Positions 9,975 to 17,919 of a stretch of DNA of 64,000 nt are shown here, piece after piece. The stretch's first letter is position 1; every line of letters starts with the position of its first letter. Origin of the DNA: Streptomyces shenzhenensis (GTDB taxonomy: Bacteria; Actinomycetota; Actinomycetes; Streptomycetales; Streptomycetaceae); the NCBI RefSeq assembly GCF_003688995.1, contig NZ_PENI01000003.1:248001-312000 (forward strand), in the 5' to 3' direction. The notes beneath the pieces are model-generated. The model made no database searches, had not been told where the DNA came from, and worked only from the letters and a program-made list of their open reading frames with translations. The position numbers were made by a program, and so were the translations under genes.

Positions 9975-11170
9975 CGGGCAATCAGGAACTGACCGCGCGG
10001 TGGCAGGGCGCGCTCATGAACAACTACGGCACCCCCCGGCTGCCGCTGGTGCGCGGCGCCGGCACGAAGCTGTGGGACGCCGACGGCACGGAGTACCTCG
10101 ACTTCGTGGGCGGCATCGCGGTCAACGCGCTCGGCCACGCCCACCCGGCCGTCGTCGAGGCCGTGAGCCGGCAGATCGCCTCCCTCGGCCATGTCTCCAA
10201 CCTGTTCATCGCCGAGCCGCCCGTCGCCCTCGCCGAACGGCTCCTCCAGCTCTTCGGCCGCGACGGCAGGGTGTACTTCTGCAACTCCGGCGCCGAGGCC
10301 AACGAGGGCGCCTTCAAGATCGGCCGGCGCACCGGGCGGACCCACATGGTCGCCACCGAGGGCGGCTTCCACGGCCGCACCATGGGCGCCCTCGCGCTCA
10401 CCGGCCAGCCCGGCAAGCAGGAGCCGTTCCGGCCGCTGCCCGGCGACGTCACCCATGTGCCCTACGGCGACGCGCAGGCGCTGGCCGCCGCGGTCACCGA
10501 GGAGACCGCCCTCGTCGTCATCGAGCCCATCCAGGGCGAGAACGGCGTCGTGGTCCCGCCCGCCGGCTATCTGAAGGCGGCCCGCGCGATCACCGCGGCC
10601 ACCGGCTCGCTGCTGGTCCTGGACGAGGTGCAGACCGGCGTCGGCCGCACCGGGAACTGGTTCGAGTACCAGGCCCACGAGGGCGTCCTGCCGGACGTCG
10701 TCACCCTCGCCAAGGGCCTCGGCGGCGGGCTGCCGCTGGGCGCCACGGTCGCCTTCGGCCGCGCCGCCGACCTGCTCGGGCCCGGCCAGCACGGGACGAC
10801 CTTCGGCGGCAACCCGGTCGCCTGCGCCGCGGGGCTCGCCGTCCTCGACACGATCGCGAACGACGGGTTGCTGGAGAACGTCAAGCGGCAGAGCGAGCGG
10901 TTGCGGGACGGGGCCGAGGCGTTGGGGCATCCGCTGATCGCCCATGTCCGGGGCGCGGGCCTCCTCCTCGGTATCGTGCTCACCGAGCCGCTCGCGCCGC
11001 AGGCCCAGCAGGCGGCTCAGGAGGCCGGTTTCCTGGTGAACGCGCCCGCTCCCGACGTCGTACGGCTGATGCCGCCGCTGACCCTCGGCGACGACGAGAC
11101 GGAGGCGTTCCTCCAGGCGCTGCCCGGCATCCTCGACGCAGTCAACGGGGAAGGACGATCCGGAGAATGA
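9971..11170 (+). CDS. argD: Acetylornithine aminotransferase
   Basis: ArgD (399 aa) is a class III PLP aminotransferase converting N-acetylglutamate semialdehyde to N-acetylornithine with glutamate as donor. [17 protein letters not shown] binds the PLP phosphate, [15 protein letters not shown] contains the Asp facing the cofactor nitrogen, and the Schiff-base Lys is in [14 protein letters not shown]. The [17 protein letters not shown] segment is typical of the family. ATG 9971 overlaps the argB stop. argR begins 7 bases after its stop, so it is cotranscribed with its regulator. Confidence 0.96.
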   Translation: MTGNQELTARWQGALMNNYGTPRLPLVRGAGTKLWDADGTEYLDFVGGIAVNALGHAHPAVVEAVSRQIASLGHVSNLFIAEPPVALAERLLQLFGRDGRVYFCNSGAEANEGAFKIGRRTGRTHMVATEGGFHGRTMGALALTGQPGKQEPFRPLPGDVTHVPYGDAQALAAAVTEETALVVIEPIQGENGVVVPPAGYLKAARAITAATGSLLVLDEVQTGVGRTGNWFEYQAHEGVLPDVVTLAKGLGGGLPLGATVAFGRAADLLGPGQHGTTFGGNPVACAAGLAVLDTIANDGLLENVKRQSERLRDGAEALGHPLIAHVRGAGLLLGIVLTEPLAPQAQQAAQEAGFLVNAPAPDVVRLMPPLTLGDDETEAFLQALPGILDAVNGEGRSGE

Positions 11171-11177
11171 GACGACG

Positions 11178-11729
11178 ATGAGTCAGGAGCAGGACCACGG
11201 GCAGGACAACGAGCAGGCCGCCGGGCCCGCCGTGCCGCAGACCCGGACCGCGCGGCACCGCCGGATCGTGGACATCCTCAACCGGCAGCCGGTGCGGTCG
11301 CAGAGCCAGCTGGCGAAGCTCCTGTCCGACGACGGGCTGAGCGTCACCCAGGCGACGCTCTCCCGGGACCTGGACGAGCTGAACGCGGTGAAGATCCGCA
11401 ACACCGACGGCGATCTGATCTACGCGGTGCCGAGCGAGGGCGGGTTCCGCACGCCCCGGGCGCCGCTCGGGGAGTCGGCGAAGGAGGAGCGCATGCGGCG
11501 CCTCTCCCAGGAGTTGCTGATCTCCGCGGAGGCCTCGGCCAACCTCGTGGTCCTGCGGACCCCTCCGGGGGCCGCGCAGTTCCTCGCGTCCGCCATCGAC
11601 CAGGCCGAACTGCACGACATCCTGGGGACGATCGCGGGCGACGACACGGTGCTTCTGATCAGTCGGGGGGCGAGTGGGGGGTCGGCTCTGGCCGCCCACT
11701 TGCTGCGGTTGGCGCAGAACAGTCACTGA
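11178..11729 (+). CDS. argR: Arginine repressor
   Basis: ArgR (183 aa) is the arginine-responsive hexameric repressor of the arginine pathway. The N-terminal winged helix spans about residues 25-95, with [17 protein letters not shown] and the recognition helix [14 protein letters not shown]. The C-terminal oligomerisation and arginine-binding domain shows [25 protein letters not shown], with the GTIAGDDT motif whose acidic pair binds arginine. A charged, disordered extension of about 22 residues precedes the HTH, longer than in E. coli ArgR. It is the last gene of the operon and is followed directly by the 69-bp tandem array. Confidence 0.96.
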   Translation: MSQEQDHGQDNEQAAGPAVPQTRTARHRRIVDILNRQPVRSQSQLAKLLSDDGLSVTQATLSRDLDELNAVKIRNTDGDLIYAVPSEGGFRTPRAPLGESAKEERMRRLSQELLISAEASANLVVLRTPPGAAQFLASAIDQAELHDILGTIAGDDTVLLISRGASGGSALAAHLLRLAQNSH

Positions 11730-11744
11730 GGTTTCTCGGCGGGT

Positions 11745-12089
11745 TGCGCAGTTCCCCGCGCCCCTGGGGGTGGGTTGCTGTGGTTGGTTGGGTGCGGGTT
11801 GTGTGTGGCTGGTCGCGCAGTTCCTCGCGCCCCTGGGGGTGGGTTGCTGTGGTTGGTTGGGTGCGGGTTGTGTGTGGCTGGTCGCGCAGTTCCTCGCGCC
11901 CCTGGGGGTGGGTTGCTGTGGTTGGTTGGGTGCGGGTTGTGTGTGGCTGGTCGCGCAGTTCCTCGCGCCCCTGGGGGTGGGTTGCTGTGGTTGGTTGGGT
12001 GCGGGTTGTGTGTGGCTGGTCGCGCAGTTCCTCGCGCCCCTGGGGGTGGGTTGCTGTGGTTGGTTGGGTGCGGGGTGCGTCCGCGCCCC
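11745..12089 (+). repeat. Five tandem copies of a 69-bp repeat
   Basis: Starting at 11745, 11814, 11883, 11952 and 12021, the same 69-base unit (beginning CGCGCAGTTCCTCGCGCCCC) recurs with almost no differences; only the first copy's start and the last copy's end deviate. The array fills the gap between the convergent argR and apbE genes. Because 69 is a multiple of three, several frames stay open and encode 23-residue repeats, but these are by-products. The core equals the dispersed element seen at 25107, 28402, 45894 and 46014. Near-identity implies recent expansion or ongoing homogenisation. Confidence 0.95.
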
Positions 12090-12117
12090 TCGGCATGCTT
12101 TGAGGGCAGGGGGTTGG

Positions 12118-12918
12118 TCAGCCCAGGCGGGTGGGGAGGCCCTCCGTGCAGCGGACCTCGTCGCCTGCTGTGATGAGTAGGGCCTCCACGTCCGGGAGGG
12201 ACTCCAGCCAGCTCAGTCCGGCCCGCGAGCCCATCGCGAACGCGGCCGTGGCCCAGCAGTCCGCCCAGGTCAGGCGGGGAGCGATCACGGTCACCGCCAC
12301 CAGGTCCGTGACCGCCGTACGCCCGGTCCGCGGGTCCACGATGTGTGCCCCGCGCTCCGCCGTCCCGGACGTCGCCACCGCCAGCCGGTCCACCCCGGCC
12401 GCCGACACCACCGCCGCCAGCCCACCCGGCCGCAGCGGATCCGCCACCCCGACCCGCCACGGCCGGTGCGGCTCGGGCACGCCGAACATCTGCACGTCGC
12501 CGCCGCCGTTCACGCTCACCCCGGTCACCCCGGCCGCGGCGAGCCGCCGCGCGGCCCGCTCGGCGGCCCAGCCCTTGACGATCCCGGTCGGATCCAGCTG
12601 CCCCCGGTACCTCGTGCTGAACCACCCGTCGCTCGACCGCTCCGCCTCGGCCGCCAGCTCCAGCACCTCGGCCACCTCGGGATCGCAGTCCGCCACGGTC
12701 AGCTCGTCCCGGGCCAGCCGGGAGACCTGGCTGTCCTCCCGGTAGGTGCTGAACACCTCGTCGACCCGGTGCAGTCCGGCGACCGCCTCGTCCAGAGCCG
12801 CCCGCACGGTCCCCGGTTCCCCGCCGCGGACGTCGAAGGAGAAGACCGTCCCCATGACCTCCTCCGCGTGCCGCACCGCCGCGGGGGTCTCCGCCGGCTC
12901 CGCCACCGCGTCAGCCAC
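12118..12918 (-). CDS. apbE: FAD:protein FMN transferase (flavinyltransferase)
   Basis: ApbE (266 aa) uses FAD to attach FMN covalently to Thr or Ser of DxxSGA[TS] motifs in extracytosolic proteins. Family hallmarks in order: VMGTVFSFDVRG near the N-terminus, STYREDSQVSRL, DPTGIVKGWAAERA, VSVNGGGDV, HIVDPRTGR and the Mg-binding WADCWATAAFAMG. No clear signal peptide or lipobox is visible, so it may act in the cytoplasm on unfolded substrates or be exported by another route. Its start overlaps the end of the double FMN-binding protein gene by 8 bases, and that protein carries two target motifs. It is the last gene of a five-gene operon on this strand. Confidence 0.93.
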   Translation of the reverse strand: MADAVAEPAETPAAVRHAEEVMGTVFSFDVRGGEPGTVRAALDEAVAGLHRVDEVFSTYREDSQVSRLARDELTVADCDPEVAEVLELAAEAERSSDGWFSTRYRGQLDPTGIVKGWAAERAARRLAAAGVTGVSVNGGGDVQMFGVPEPHRPWRVGVADPLRPGGLAAVVSAAGVDRLAVATSGTAERGAHIVDPRTGRTAVTDLVAVTVIAPRLTWADCWATAAFAMGSRAGLSWLESLPDVEALLITAGDEVRCTEGLPTRLG

Positions 12919-13693
12919 CGGTCTGGTCCAGCGCGGACTGGAGCGATTGCTTGTAGCCGTTGCTGGTGTAGGTGGCGCCGGATACGGAGTCGATCTGGGC
13001 GCTCTGTGCGGCGACGGCCGCTTGGTTCAGTCTGGGTACGGCGAGTGCTGTCTTCTGGTCGCTGGTGCCGCCCTTGGGTGCCTGCACCGCCTCCGCCTCG
13101 GTGATCTTCCCGTCGGTGACCGTGATCCGCACCTGGACCGGCCCGTACGGGGTCTGGGCGGCCTCGCCGGTCAGCGTCCGGGAGGTGGTCTGTGCGGCGC
13201 CGGAGGAGGGCGCGGCGGGCGACGCGGGCGCGGAATCCGCCGCCTTCACCTTGTCGAGCGCGGACTGGAGCGACTGCTTGTAGCCGTTGCTGGTGTAGGT
13301 GGCGCCGGATACGGAGTCGATCCGGGCGCTCTGTGCGGCGACGGCCGCTTGGTTCAGTCTGGGTACGGCGAGTGCTGTCTTCTGGTCGCTGGTGCCGCCC
13401 TTGGGCGCCTGCACCGCCTCCGCCTCGGTGATCCTGCCGCCGCTGACGGTCAGGCGTACCTGCACGGCCCCGTACTGGGTCCGGGCCGCGTCACCGGTCA
13501 CCGTGCCGGATCCGGCGCCCTGCGCTCCGCCCTGAGGCGACTCCTGCGCCGCCGCCGTCTGCTGGGGCGCCGCGCCCGCCGCCGACGCGGAGGCCGGGTC
13601 CGAGGCCGGCTTCAGCGTCAGCAGCAGGACGACTCCGGACACGGTGGCCGCCGTGGCCAGCACGACGCGCCGTATGGGGTGGCTCTTCCGCAT
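12911..13693 (-). CDS. Membrane-anchored protein with two tandem FMN-binding domains
   Basis: This 260-residue protein has an N-terminal membrane anchor (RRVVLATAATVSGVVLLLTL) and two extracytoplasmic FMN_bind domains. Each ends with DSVSGATYTSNGYKQSLQ, a DxxSGAT flavinylation site, with target threonines at T132 and T241. The two domains are nearly identical and exactly 109 codons apart, so the gene arose by recent internal duplication. ApbE, the enzyme that flavinylates this motif, is encoded immediately downstream with an 8-base overlap. The protein probably accepts electrons from the ferric-reductase-like flavoprotein encoded upstream and passes them on outside the membrane. The terminal acceptor is not evident. 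Confidence 0.9.
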   Translation of the reverse strand: MRKSHPIRRVVLATAATVSGVVLLLTLKPASDPASASAAGAAPQQTAAAQESPQGGAQGAGSGTVTGDAARTQYGAVQVRLTVSGGRITEAEAVQAPKGGTSDQKTALAVPRLNQAAVAAQSARIDSVSGATYTSNGYKQSLQSALDKVKAADSAPASPAAPSSGAAQTTSRTLTGEAAQTPYGPVQVRITVTDGKITEAEAVQAPKGGTSDQKTALAVPRLNQAAVAAQSAQIDSVSGATYTSNGYKQSLQSALDQTGG

Positions 13694-13742
13694 CTCTTGT
13701 GCGCTCCTGATTTCCCGTCGGGTTCCGCTGAGAGTCCGTCGC

Positions 13743-15125
13743 TCACATTTCGAACGACTCGTGATGGATGCGCCGGGCGGGTACCCCCGCGCCGCGCAGC
13801 GCCTCGTACACCGACTGCGCGAACCCGGGCGGGCCGCACATGAAGACGTCGTGCCGGTCGATGTCGGGGATCTTCCGCCGGAGGTTGTCCGCGGAGATGT
13901 CCGGCCGTTCCCCCTCCGGGCTGTTGACCGCGTACATCAGCCGGGCGCCGCGCTCCTCGGCGATCGACGCCAGCTCGTCCCACAGCGCCAGGTCCTGCGT
14001 GCTGTTGGCCCGGTACAACAGGGTCAGATCGCCGGCCGCGCCTGGCAGCGTCTCGAACAGCGCCCGCATCGGCGTGATGCCGACGCCGCCCGCGACCAGC
14101 AGCACCTTGCCGCGGCTGCGCCGGGACGCGGTGAGCGCGCCGTACGGGCCCTCCGCCCACACCCGGGTGCCCGGCCGCAGCTCGCGCAGCCGGGTGCTGT
14201 GGTCGCCGATCGCCTTCACGGTGATCCGCAGCATGTCCGGCCGGGGCGCCGCCGACAGCGAGTACGGGTGCGAGCTGAACCGCATGCCCGGCGCCAGGAA
14301 CCGCCACCGGAAGAACTGCCCGGCCTCCGCGCCCATCCGGTGCAGCTTCCGTCCGCCGATCAGGACCGAGACGATGCCCGGGGTCTCCTCGATCACCGCC
14401 TCGACCCGCATCCGGTGCCGCAGGTTGAGCCGGATCGGGGTGAGGATCCGGTACCAGACCAGCAGCGCGGTCACCGAGCCGTACAGCGCGTACCAGACGG
14501 TCTTCGCGGTGGGTTCGACGGCGAAGTCGTTGCCGGTGGTGATCTGGTGCCAGAACGTCAGGAACACCGCCGCGTACGTCAGCAGATGGACGTGGTACCA
14601 GGTGTCGTACGGCAGCCTGCGGCGGACCGCGCCGATCGAGGTCAGCCCGATGAGCACGAACAGCCCCGTGCCGATGGCGGCCTTGCCCATGTCGGGCAGC
14701 TGGTCGATGGATTCGACGGTCTGCTGGACGATGTCGCCGAGCGACCTGCCCGCCTGCAGCGCGTAGCCCCACATGATGAGGACGACATGGGCGAGGACCA
14801 GACAGAGCGTGTAGCGGCCGCTCATCGCGTGCCAGCGGGCCACCCGGTCCGAGCCGACCCGCCGTTCCAGCGCGGGGACCCGGGCCATCTGCAGCACCAC
14901 CAGCGCCATGAGGTAGCCGGCGAGCAGACCCGTGATCCGGCCCGCGTTGAGGATCTTGCTGGTGTCGTCGGCGATGGACGGGGTGTTGTGCCACCACAGC
15001 CACAGCACGCCCACCGCGCCCGCCGCGACGACGAGCAGCAACGGGACGGCCGGGGAGCGGCGCGGGCGGATGCGGCGCATCATCTGGCGGCGGGCGGCAC
15101 GTCCGCCTGCGAGCGTGGTGGTCAC
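13743..15125 (-). CDS. Ferric-reductase-like transmembrane flavoprotein (heme, FAD, NAD(P)H domains), copy 1
   Basis: This 460-residue protein has a ferric-reductase-like membrane domain (about residues 25-235, six helices) with histidine-bearing helices RWHAMSGRYTLCLVLAHVV and WYHVHLLTYAAVFLTFWHQ that would ligate heme. A cytoplasmic FNR-type reductase follows: GQFFRWRFL and HPYSLSAAP bind FAD, VAGGVGITPMRALFETLP binds NAD(P), and it ends MCGPPGFAQSVYEAL. It should oxidise NAD(P)H inside and send electrons across the membrane. It is flanked by FMN-binding protein genes on both sides, with gaps of 49 and 60 bases. It is clearly paralogous to the protein at 15652. Confidence 0.9.
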   Translation of the reverse strand: MTTTLAGGRAARRQMMRRIRPRRSPAVPLLLVVAAGAVGVLWLWWHNTPSIADDTSKILNAGRITGLLAGYLMALVVLQMARVPALERRVGSDRVARWHAMSGRYTLCLVLAHVVLIMWGYALQAGRSLGDIVQQTVESIDQLPDMGKAAIGTGLFVLIGLTSIGAVRRRLPYDTWYHVHLLTYAAVFLTFWHQITTGNDFAVEPTAKTVWYALYGSVTALLVWYRILTPIRLNLRHRMRVEAVIEETPGIVSVLIGGRKLHRMGAEAGQFFRWRFLAPGMRFSSHPYSLSAAPRPDMLRITVKAIGDHSTRLRELRPGTRVWAEGPYGALTASRRSRGKVLLVAGGVGITPMRALFETLPGAAGDLTLLYRANSTQDLALWDELASIAEERGARLMYAVNSPEGERPDISADNLRRKIPDIDRHDVFMCGPPGFAQSVYEALRGAGVPARRIHHESFEM

Positions 15126-15185
15126 GGTTCCTCCGTCGGGGACAGGACCCTTGACCCACAGATACGCGTCATAGCACCCGAGTGT

Positions 15186-15644
15186 TCACAGCCCCGCGGA
15201 GTCCAGCGCGGACTGGAGCGACTGCCGGTAACCGTCGCTGGTGTAGGTGGCGCCCGACACGGTGTCGATCTGCGCGCTCTGCGCGGCCAGCGCCTCCTGC
15301 CGCAGCTGGGGCAGGGCGTAGCCACTGATCTGCTGGTCGCGCGGATTGTCCTGCGGGTACACGACGGCCGTGACGTCGGTGAGCCGGCCGCCCCGCACGG
15401 TGACCCGCACCTGGACCGGGCCCCAGCGGGTCTGCACCGAGTCACCCGTGACGGTCCTGTCGCCGGCGGCCGGAGCCGTGGCCGACGCGCTCGCGGCACC
15501 GGACGGCGCGGGCACCGGCGCACCGGCCGCCACCGGCGGGTTCGCGTGCGGCTTCAGGGCCAGCAGCAGGACCGTCCCGCAGACGGTCGCGGCGCTCGCC
15601 AGTACGACGCGGCGCAGCGGACGGGTCTTCCTCAACGCGTGCAC
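15186..15644 (-). CDS. Membrane-anchored single FMN-binding domain protein
   Basis: This 152-residue protein has an N-terminal anchor (RRVVLASAATVCGTVLLLAL), a Pro/Ala linker and one FMN_bind domain ending in DTVSGATYTSDGYRQSLQ, a DxxSGAT site with target T133. It is a diverged paralogue of the double-domain protein at 12911. The frame is open further upstream, but GTG 15644 is chosen because it lies 7 bases after the upstream reductase stop, is preceded by GAGG, and aligns with the paralogue's N-terminus. Partner proteins are the flanking ferric-reductase-like flavoproteins and ApbE. Confidence 0.88.
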   Translation of the reverse strand: MHALRKTRPLRRVVLASAATVCGTVLLLALKPHANPPVAAGAPVPAPSGAASASATAPAAGDRTVTGDSVQTRWGPVQVRVTVRGGRLTDVTAVVYPQDNPRDQQISGYALPQLRQEALAAQSAQIDTVSGATYTSDGYRQSLQSALDSAGL

Positions 15645-15651
15645 GACGGCC

Positions 15652-17010
15652 TCACAGCTCGAACGACTCGTGGTGGATACGGCGGTCCGGCACACCCGCG
15701 GCCCGCAGCTGCGCGTACACGTCCTCGGCGAAGCCCTGCGGACCGCACAGGTATATGTCGTGCCCGGCGAGCCCCGGGAAGGCGGCGCGCAGCGCCCCGG
15801 CGGTCAGCGCCGGGCGTGCGCCGTCGGCCCCGTTGAGGGCGTAGCGCACCGCCGCCCCGCGCCGGCGCGCGATGGCCTCCAACTCGCCGCCCAGGGCGAG
15901 GTCCTCGGCCGTCCGCGCCCGGTAGAGCAGCGTCACGTCGCCGGGCAGCGTCTCGAAGAGCGCCCGCAGCGGGGTGATGCCGACGCCGCCCGCGATCAGC
16001 AGCGACCTGTGCGCGGTGCGCCGGTCCGCGGTCAGGGAGCCGTACGGACCCTCCGCCCACACCCGGGTGCCCGGCCGCAGCAGCGGCACGGCCGCGCTGT
16101 GCCCGCCGAGCGCCTTGACCGTGATCCGCAGCAGGTCCCCGTGCGGCGGCGCCGACAGGGAGTACGGCGTCGACGTCCGGCCCAGGCCCGCCCCGAGGAA
16201 CCGCCAGCGGAAGAACTGCCCGGGCCGCACGCCCAGTTCGTCCAGCCGCCGGCCGCGCACGACGACGGAGTACACGCCCGGCGCCTCCCGGTGCACCGAC
16301 TCCACGCGCAGCCGGTGGCGCAGGTTCAGCCGCACCGGCGCGAGGATCCGGTACCAGCCCACCAGGGCCGCGACGCCCAGGTAGAGCGCGTACCAGGCGG
16401 CGGTGGCCGCGGGCTTGCCGGCGAAGTCATCGCCCAGCGCCAGCTGGTGGAAGAAGGCGAGGAAGACGGCGGCGTAGGTCAGCAGATGGAGGTAGTACCA
16501 GAACTCGTAACTGGTACGGCGGCGCACGGCGCGCGCGGAGGCGACACCCACCGCGCACAGCAGCGCGCCACCGGCGGTCGCCTTCAGCATCTCCGGGTAG
16601 TCGAGGACGACGGTGACCGTCTCGCGGACGAGGGAGGCGTGGTCCTGCGCGGCGTACCCGGCCAGGATCAGCACCACGTGCGCGACCAGCAGACAGACCG
16701 TGTACCGGCCCGCCATCGCATGCCAGCGCGCCACCCGGTCCGAGCCGATCCGCACCTCCAGCACCGGCACCCGCGCCATCAGTCCCACCAGCACCGCGCA
16801 GGCGTACCCGCACAGCAGACCGGCGATCCGCCCGGCCCCGGTCAGCCAGCCCGCCGCGCCGATGACCGAGCCCGTGTCCGTCCACCACAGGGCGATCACG
16901 GCCGCCGCGCCGGCCCACAGCAGCGCCAGCAGCGGGAGCGCCGGGGAGCGCCGGGAGGCGGGCGGAGCGGCCCGAGCCGTCCGCCGCTCATGCACCGCGG
17001 CCATGATCAC
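15652..17010 (-). CDS. Ferric-reductase-like transmembrane flavoprotein, copy 2
   Basis: This 452-residue paralogue of the protein at 13743 has the same architecture: six membrane helices with RWHAMAGRYTVCLLVAHVV and WYYLHLLTYAAVFLAFFHQ, the FAD site TPYSLSAPP, the NAD(P) site IAGGVGITPLRALFETLP and YLCGPQGFAEDVYAQL near the end. It is the first gene of the operon and lies divergent to the response regulator gene. A GAGAGG Shine-Dalgarno site fits either GTG 17010 or ATG 17004. The single FMN-binding gene follows 7 bases after its stop, so each reductase in this operon is followed by its own FMN carrier. Confidence 0.9.
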   Translation of the reverse strand: MIMAAVHERRTARAAPPASRRSPALPLLALLWAGAAAVIALWWTDTGSVIGAAGWLTGAGRIAGLLCGYACAVLVGLMARVPVLEVRIGSDRVARWHAMAGRYTVCLLVAHVVLILAGYAAQDHASLVRETVTVVLDYPEMLKATAGGALLCAVGVASARAVRRRTSYEFWYYLHLLTYAAVFLAFFHQLALGDDFAGKPAATAAWYALYLGVAALVGWYRILAPVRLNLRHRLRVESVHREAPGVYSVVVRGRRLDELGVRPGQFFRWRFLGAGLGRTSTPYSLSAPPHGDLLRITVKALGGHSAAVPLLRPGTRVWAEGPYGSLTADRRTAHRSLLIAGGVGITPLRALFETLPGDVTLLYRARTAEDLALGGELEAIARRRGAAVRYALNGADGARPALTAGALRAAFPGLAGHDIYLCGPQGFAEDVYAQLRAAGVPDRRIHHESFEL

Positions 17011-17074
17011 GTCCTCTCTCCCGGCGGGCCCGCACCGCGCACCCCCGCCGGAGCCGCCACTGTGCCGCCGGAAC

Positions 17075-17129
17075 CTCTGAACCGCCTCTGAGCGCAGCCG
17101 CGCCCGGCGGACTCAGAGGAAGCTCAGAG
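17075..17129. promoter_or_regulatory. Paired 11-bp direct repeats between the reductase operon and the two-component genes
   Basis: CTCTGA occurs at 17075 and 17086, and CTCAGAG (its mirror on the other strand) at 17112 and 17123, each pair spaced exactly 11 bases. The two pairs together form an inverted arrangement between divergent genes. OmpR/PhoB-type regulators bind head-to-tail to direct repeats of one helical turn, so this is a good candidate binding site for the adjacent response regulator. Confidence 0.5.
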
Positions 17130-17178
17130 CGTTCCCGCTCCCCGCCGCCGCCCGGGATGGGTGATGCTGGAGGGCGAG

Positions 17179-17919
17179 ATGACGACCACCCGCTCCGGCC
17201 GCCCCGCGCTGACCCGCCCCGACGGGACACCCCTGCGCGTCCTCGTCGTCGACGACGACCCCGACCTCGCCGAGGTGCTCACCGGCGCCCTGCGCTACGA
17301 GGGCTGGGAGGTCCGCGCGGCCGGCGACGGCGCCTCGGCGCTCGCGGCGGCCCGCGAGCTGCTGCCCGACGCGGTCGTCCTCGACGTCCTGCTGCCGGAC
17401 ACCGACGGCTTCGCCGTGCTGCGCCGGCTGCACGAGGTGAAGCCCGACGTCTGTGTGCTGTTCCTCACCGCGCGGGACGCCGTGGAGGACCGCATCGCGG
17501 GGATCACCGCGGGCGGCGACGACTACGTCACCAAGCCGTTCAGTCTGGAGGAGGTCGTCGCCCGGCTGCGCGGACTGCTGCGGCGCGCGGGCATGGCCCG
17601 GCAGCTGGAGGAGGGCCCGCGGCTGGTCGTGGGCGACCTGGTCATGGACGAGGAGGCCCGTGAGGTGACCCGGGCCGGCGAGCTGATCGAGCTGTCCCCC
17701 ACCGAGTTCGAGCTGTTGCGCTTCCTGATGCGCAATCCGCGCCGGGTGCTCAGCAAGGCGCAGATCCTCGACCGGGTGTGGTCCTACGACTTCGGCGGCC
17801 AGGCCCACGTGGTCGAGCTGTACATCTCGTATCTGCGCAAGAAGCTCGACGCGGGCCGCGCGCCGATGATCCACACCGTGCGCGGGGCCGGCTATCTGCT
17901 CAAGCCGGTGCTCGTATGA
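17179..17919 (+). CDS. OmpR/PhoB-family response regulator
   Basis: This 246-residue response regulator has an N-terminal receiver (VLVVDDDPDLAEVL with the acidic pair, phospho-acceptor Asp in VVLDVLLPDTDG, Thr in FLTARD, Lys in DYVTKPFS) and a C-terminal winged helix (LSPTEFELLRFLMRNPRRVL, VELYISYLRKKL, TVRGAGYLL). Open frame extends to 17161, but ATG 17179 has GGAGG 6 bases upstream and is preferred. Its stop overlaps the kinase start. It is divergent from the flavin-based electron-transfer operon, which is its most likely target and which may respond to redox or metal stress at the membrane. Confidence 0.93.
   Translation: MTTTRSGRPALTRPDGTPLRVLVVDDDPDLAEVLTGALRYEGWEVRAAGDGASALAAARELLPDAVVLDVLLPDTDGFAVLRRLHEVKPDVCVLFLTARDAVEDRIAGITAGGDDYVTKPFSLEEVVARLRGLLRRAGMARQLEEGPRLVVGDLVMDEEAREVTRAGELIELSPTEFELLRFLMRNPRRVLSKAQILDRVWSYDFGGQAHVVELYISYLRKKLDAGRAPMIHTVRGAGYLLKPVLV

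Noticed and set aside
11745..12089. CRISPR array
   Set aside because: The repeats are directly adjacent with no unique spacers and there are no cas genes.
11659..12173. Repetitive protein-coding frames over the 69-bp array (23-residue repeats on both strands)
   Set aside because: The unit length is a multiple of three, which leaves several frames open at once; none has a credible start or ribosome-binding site.
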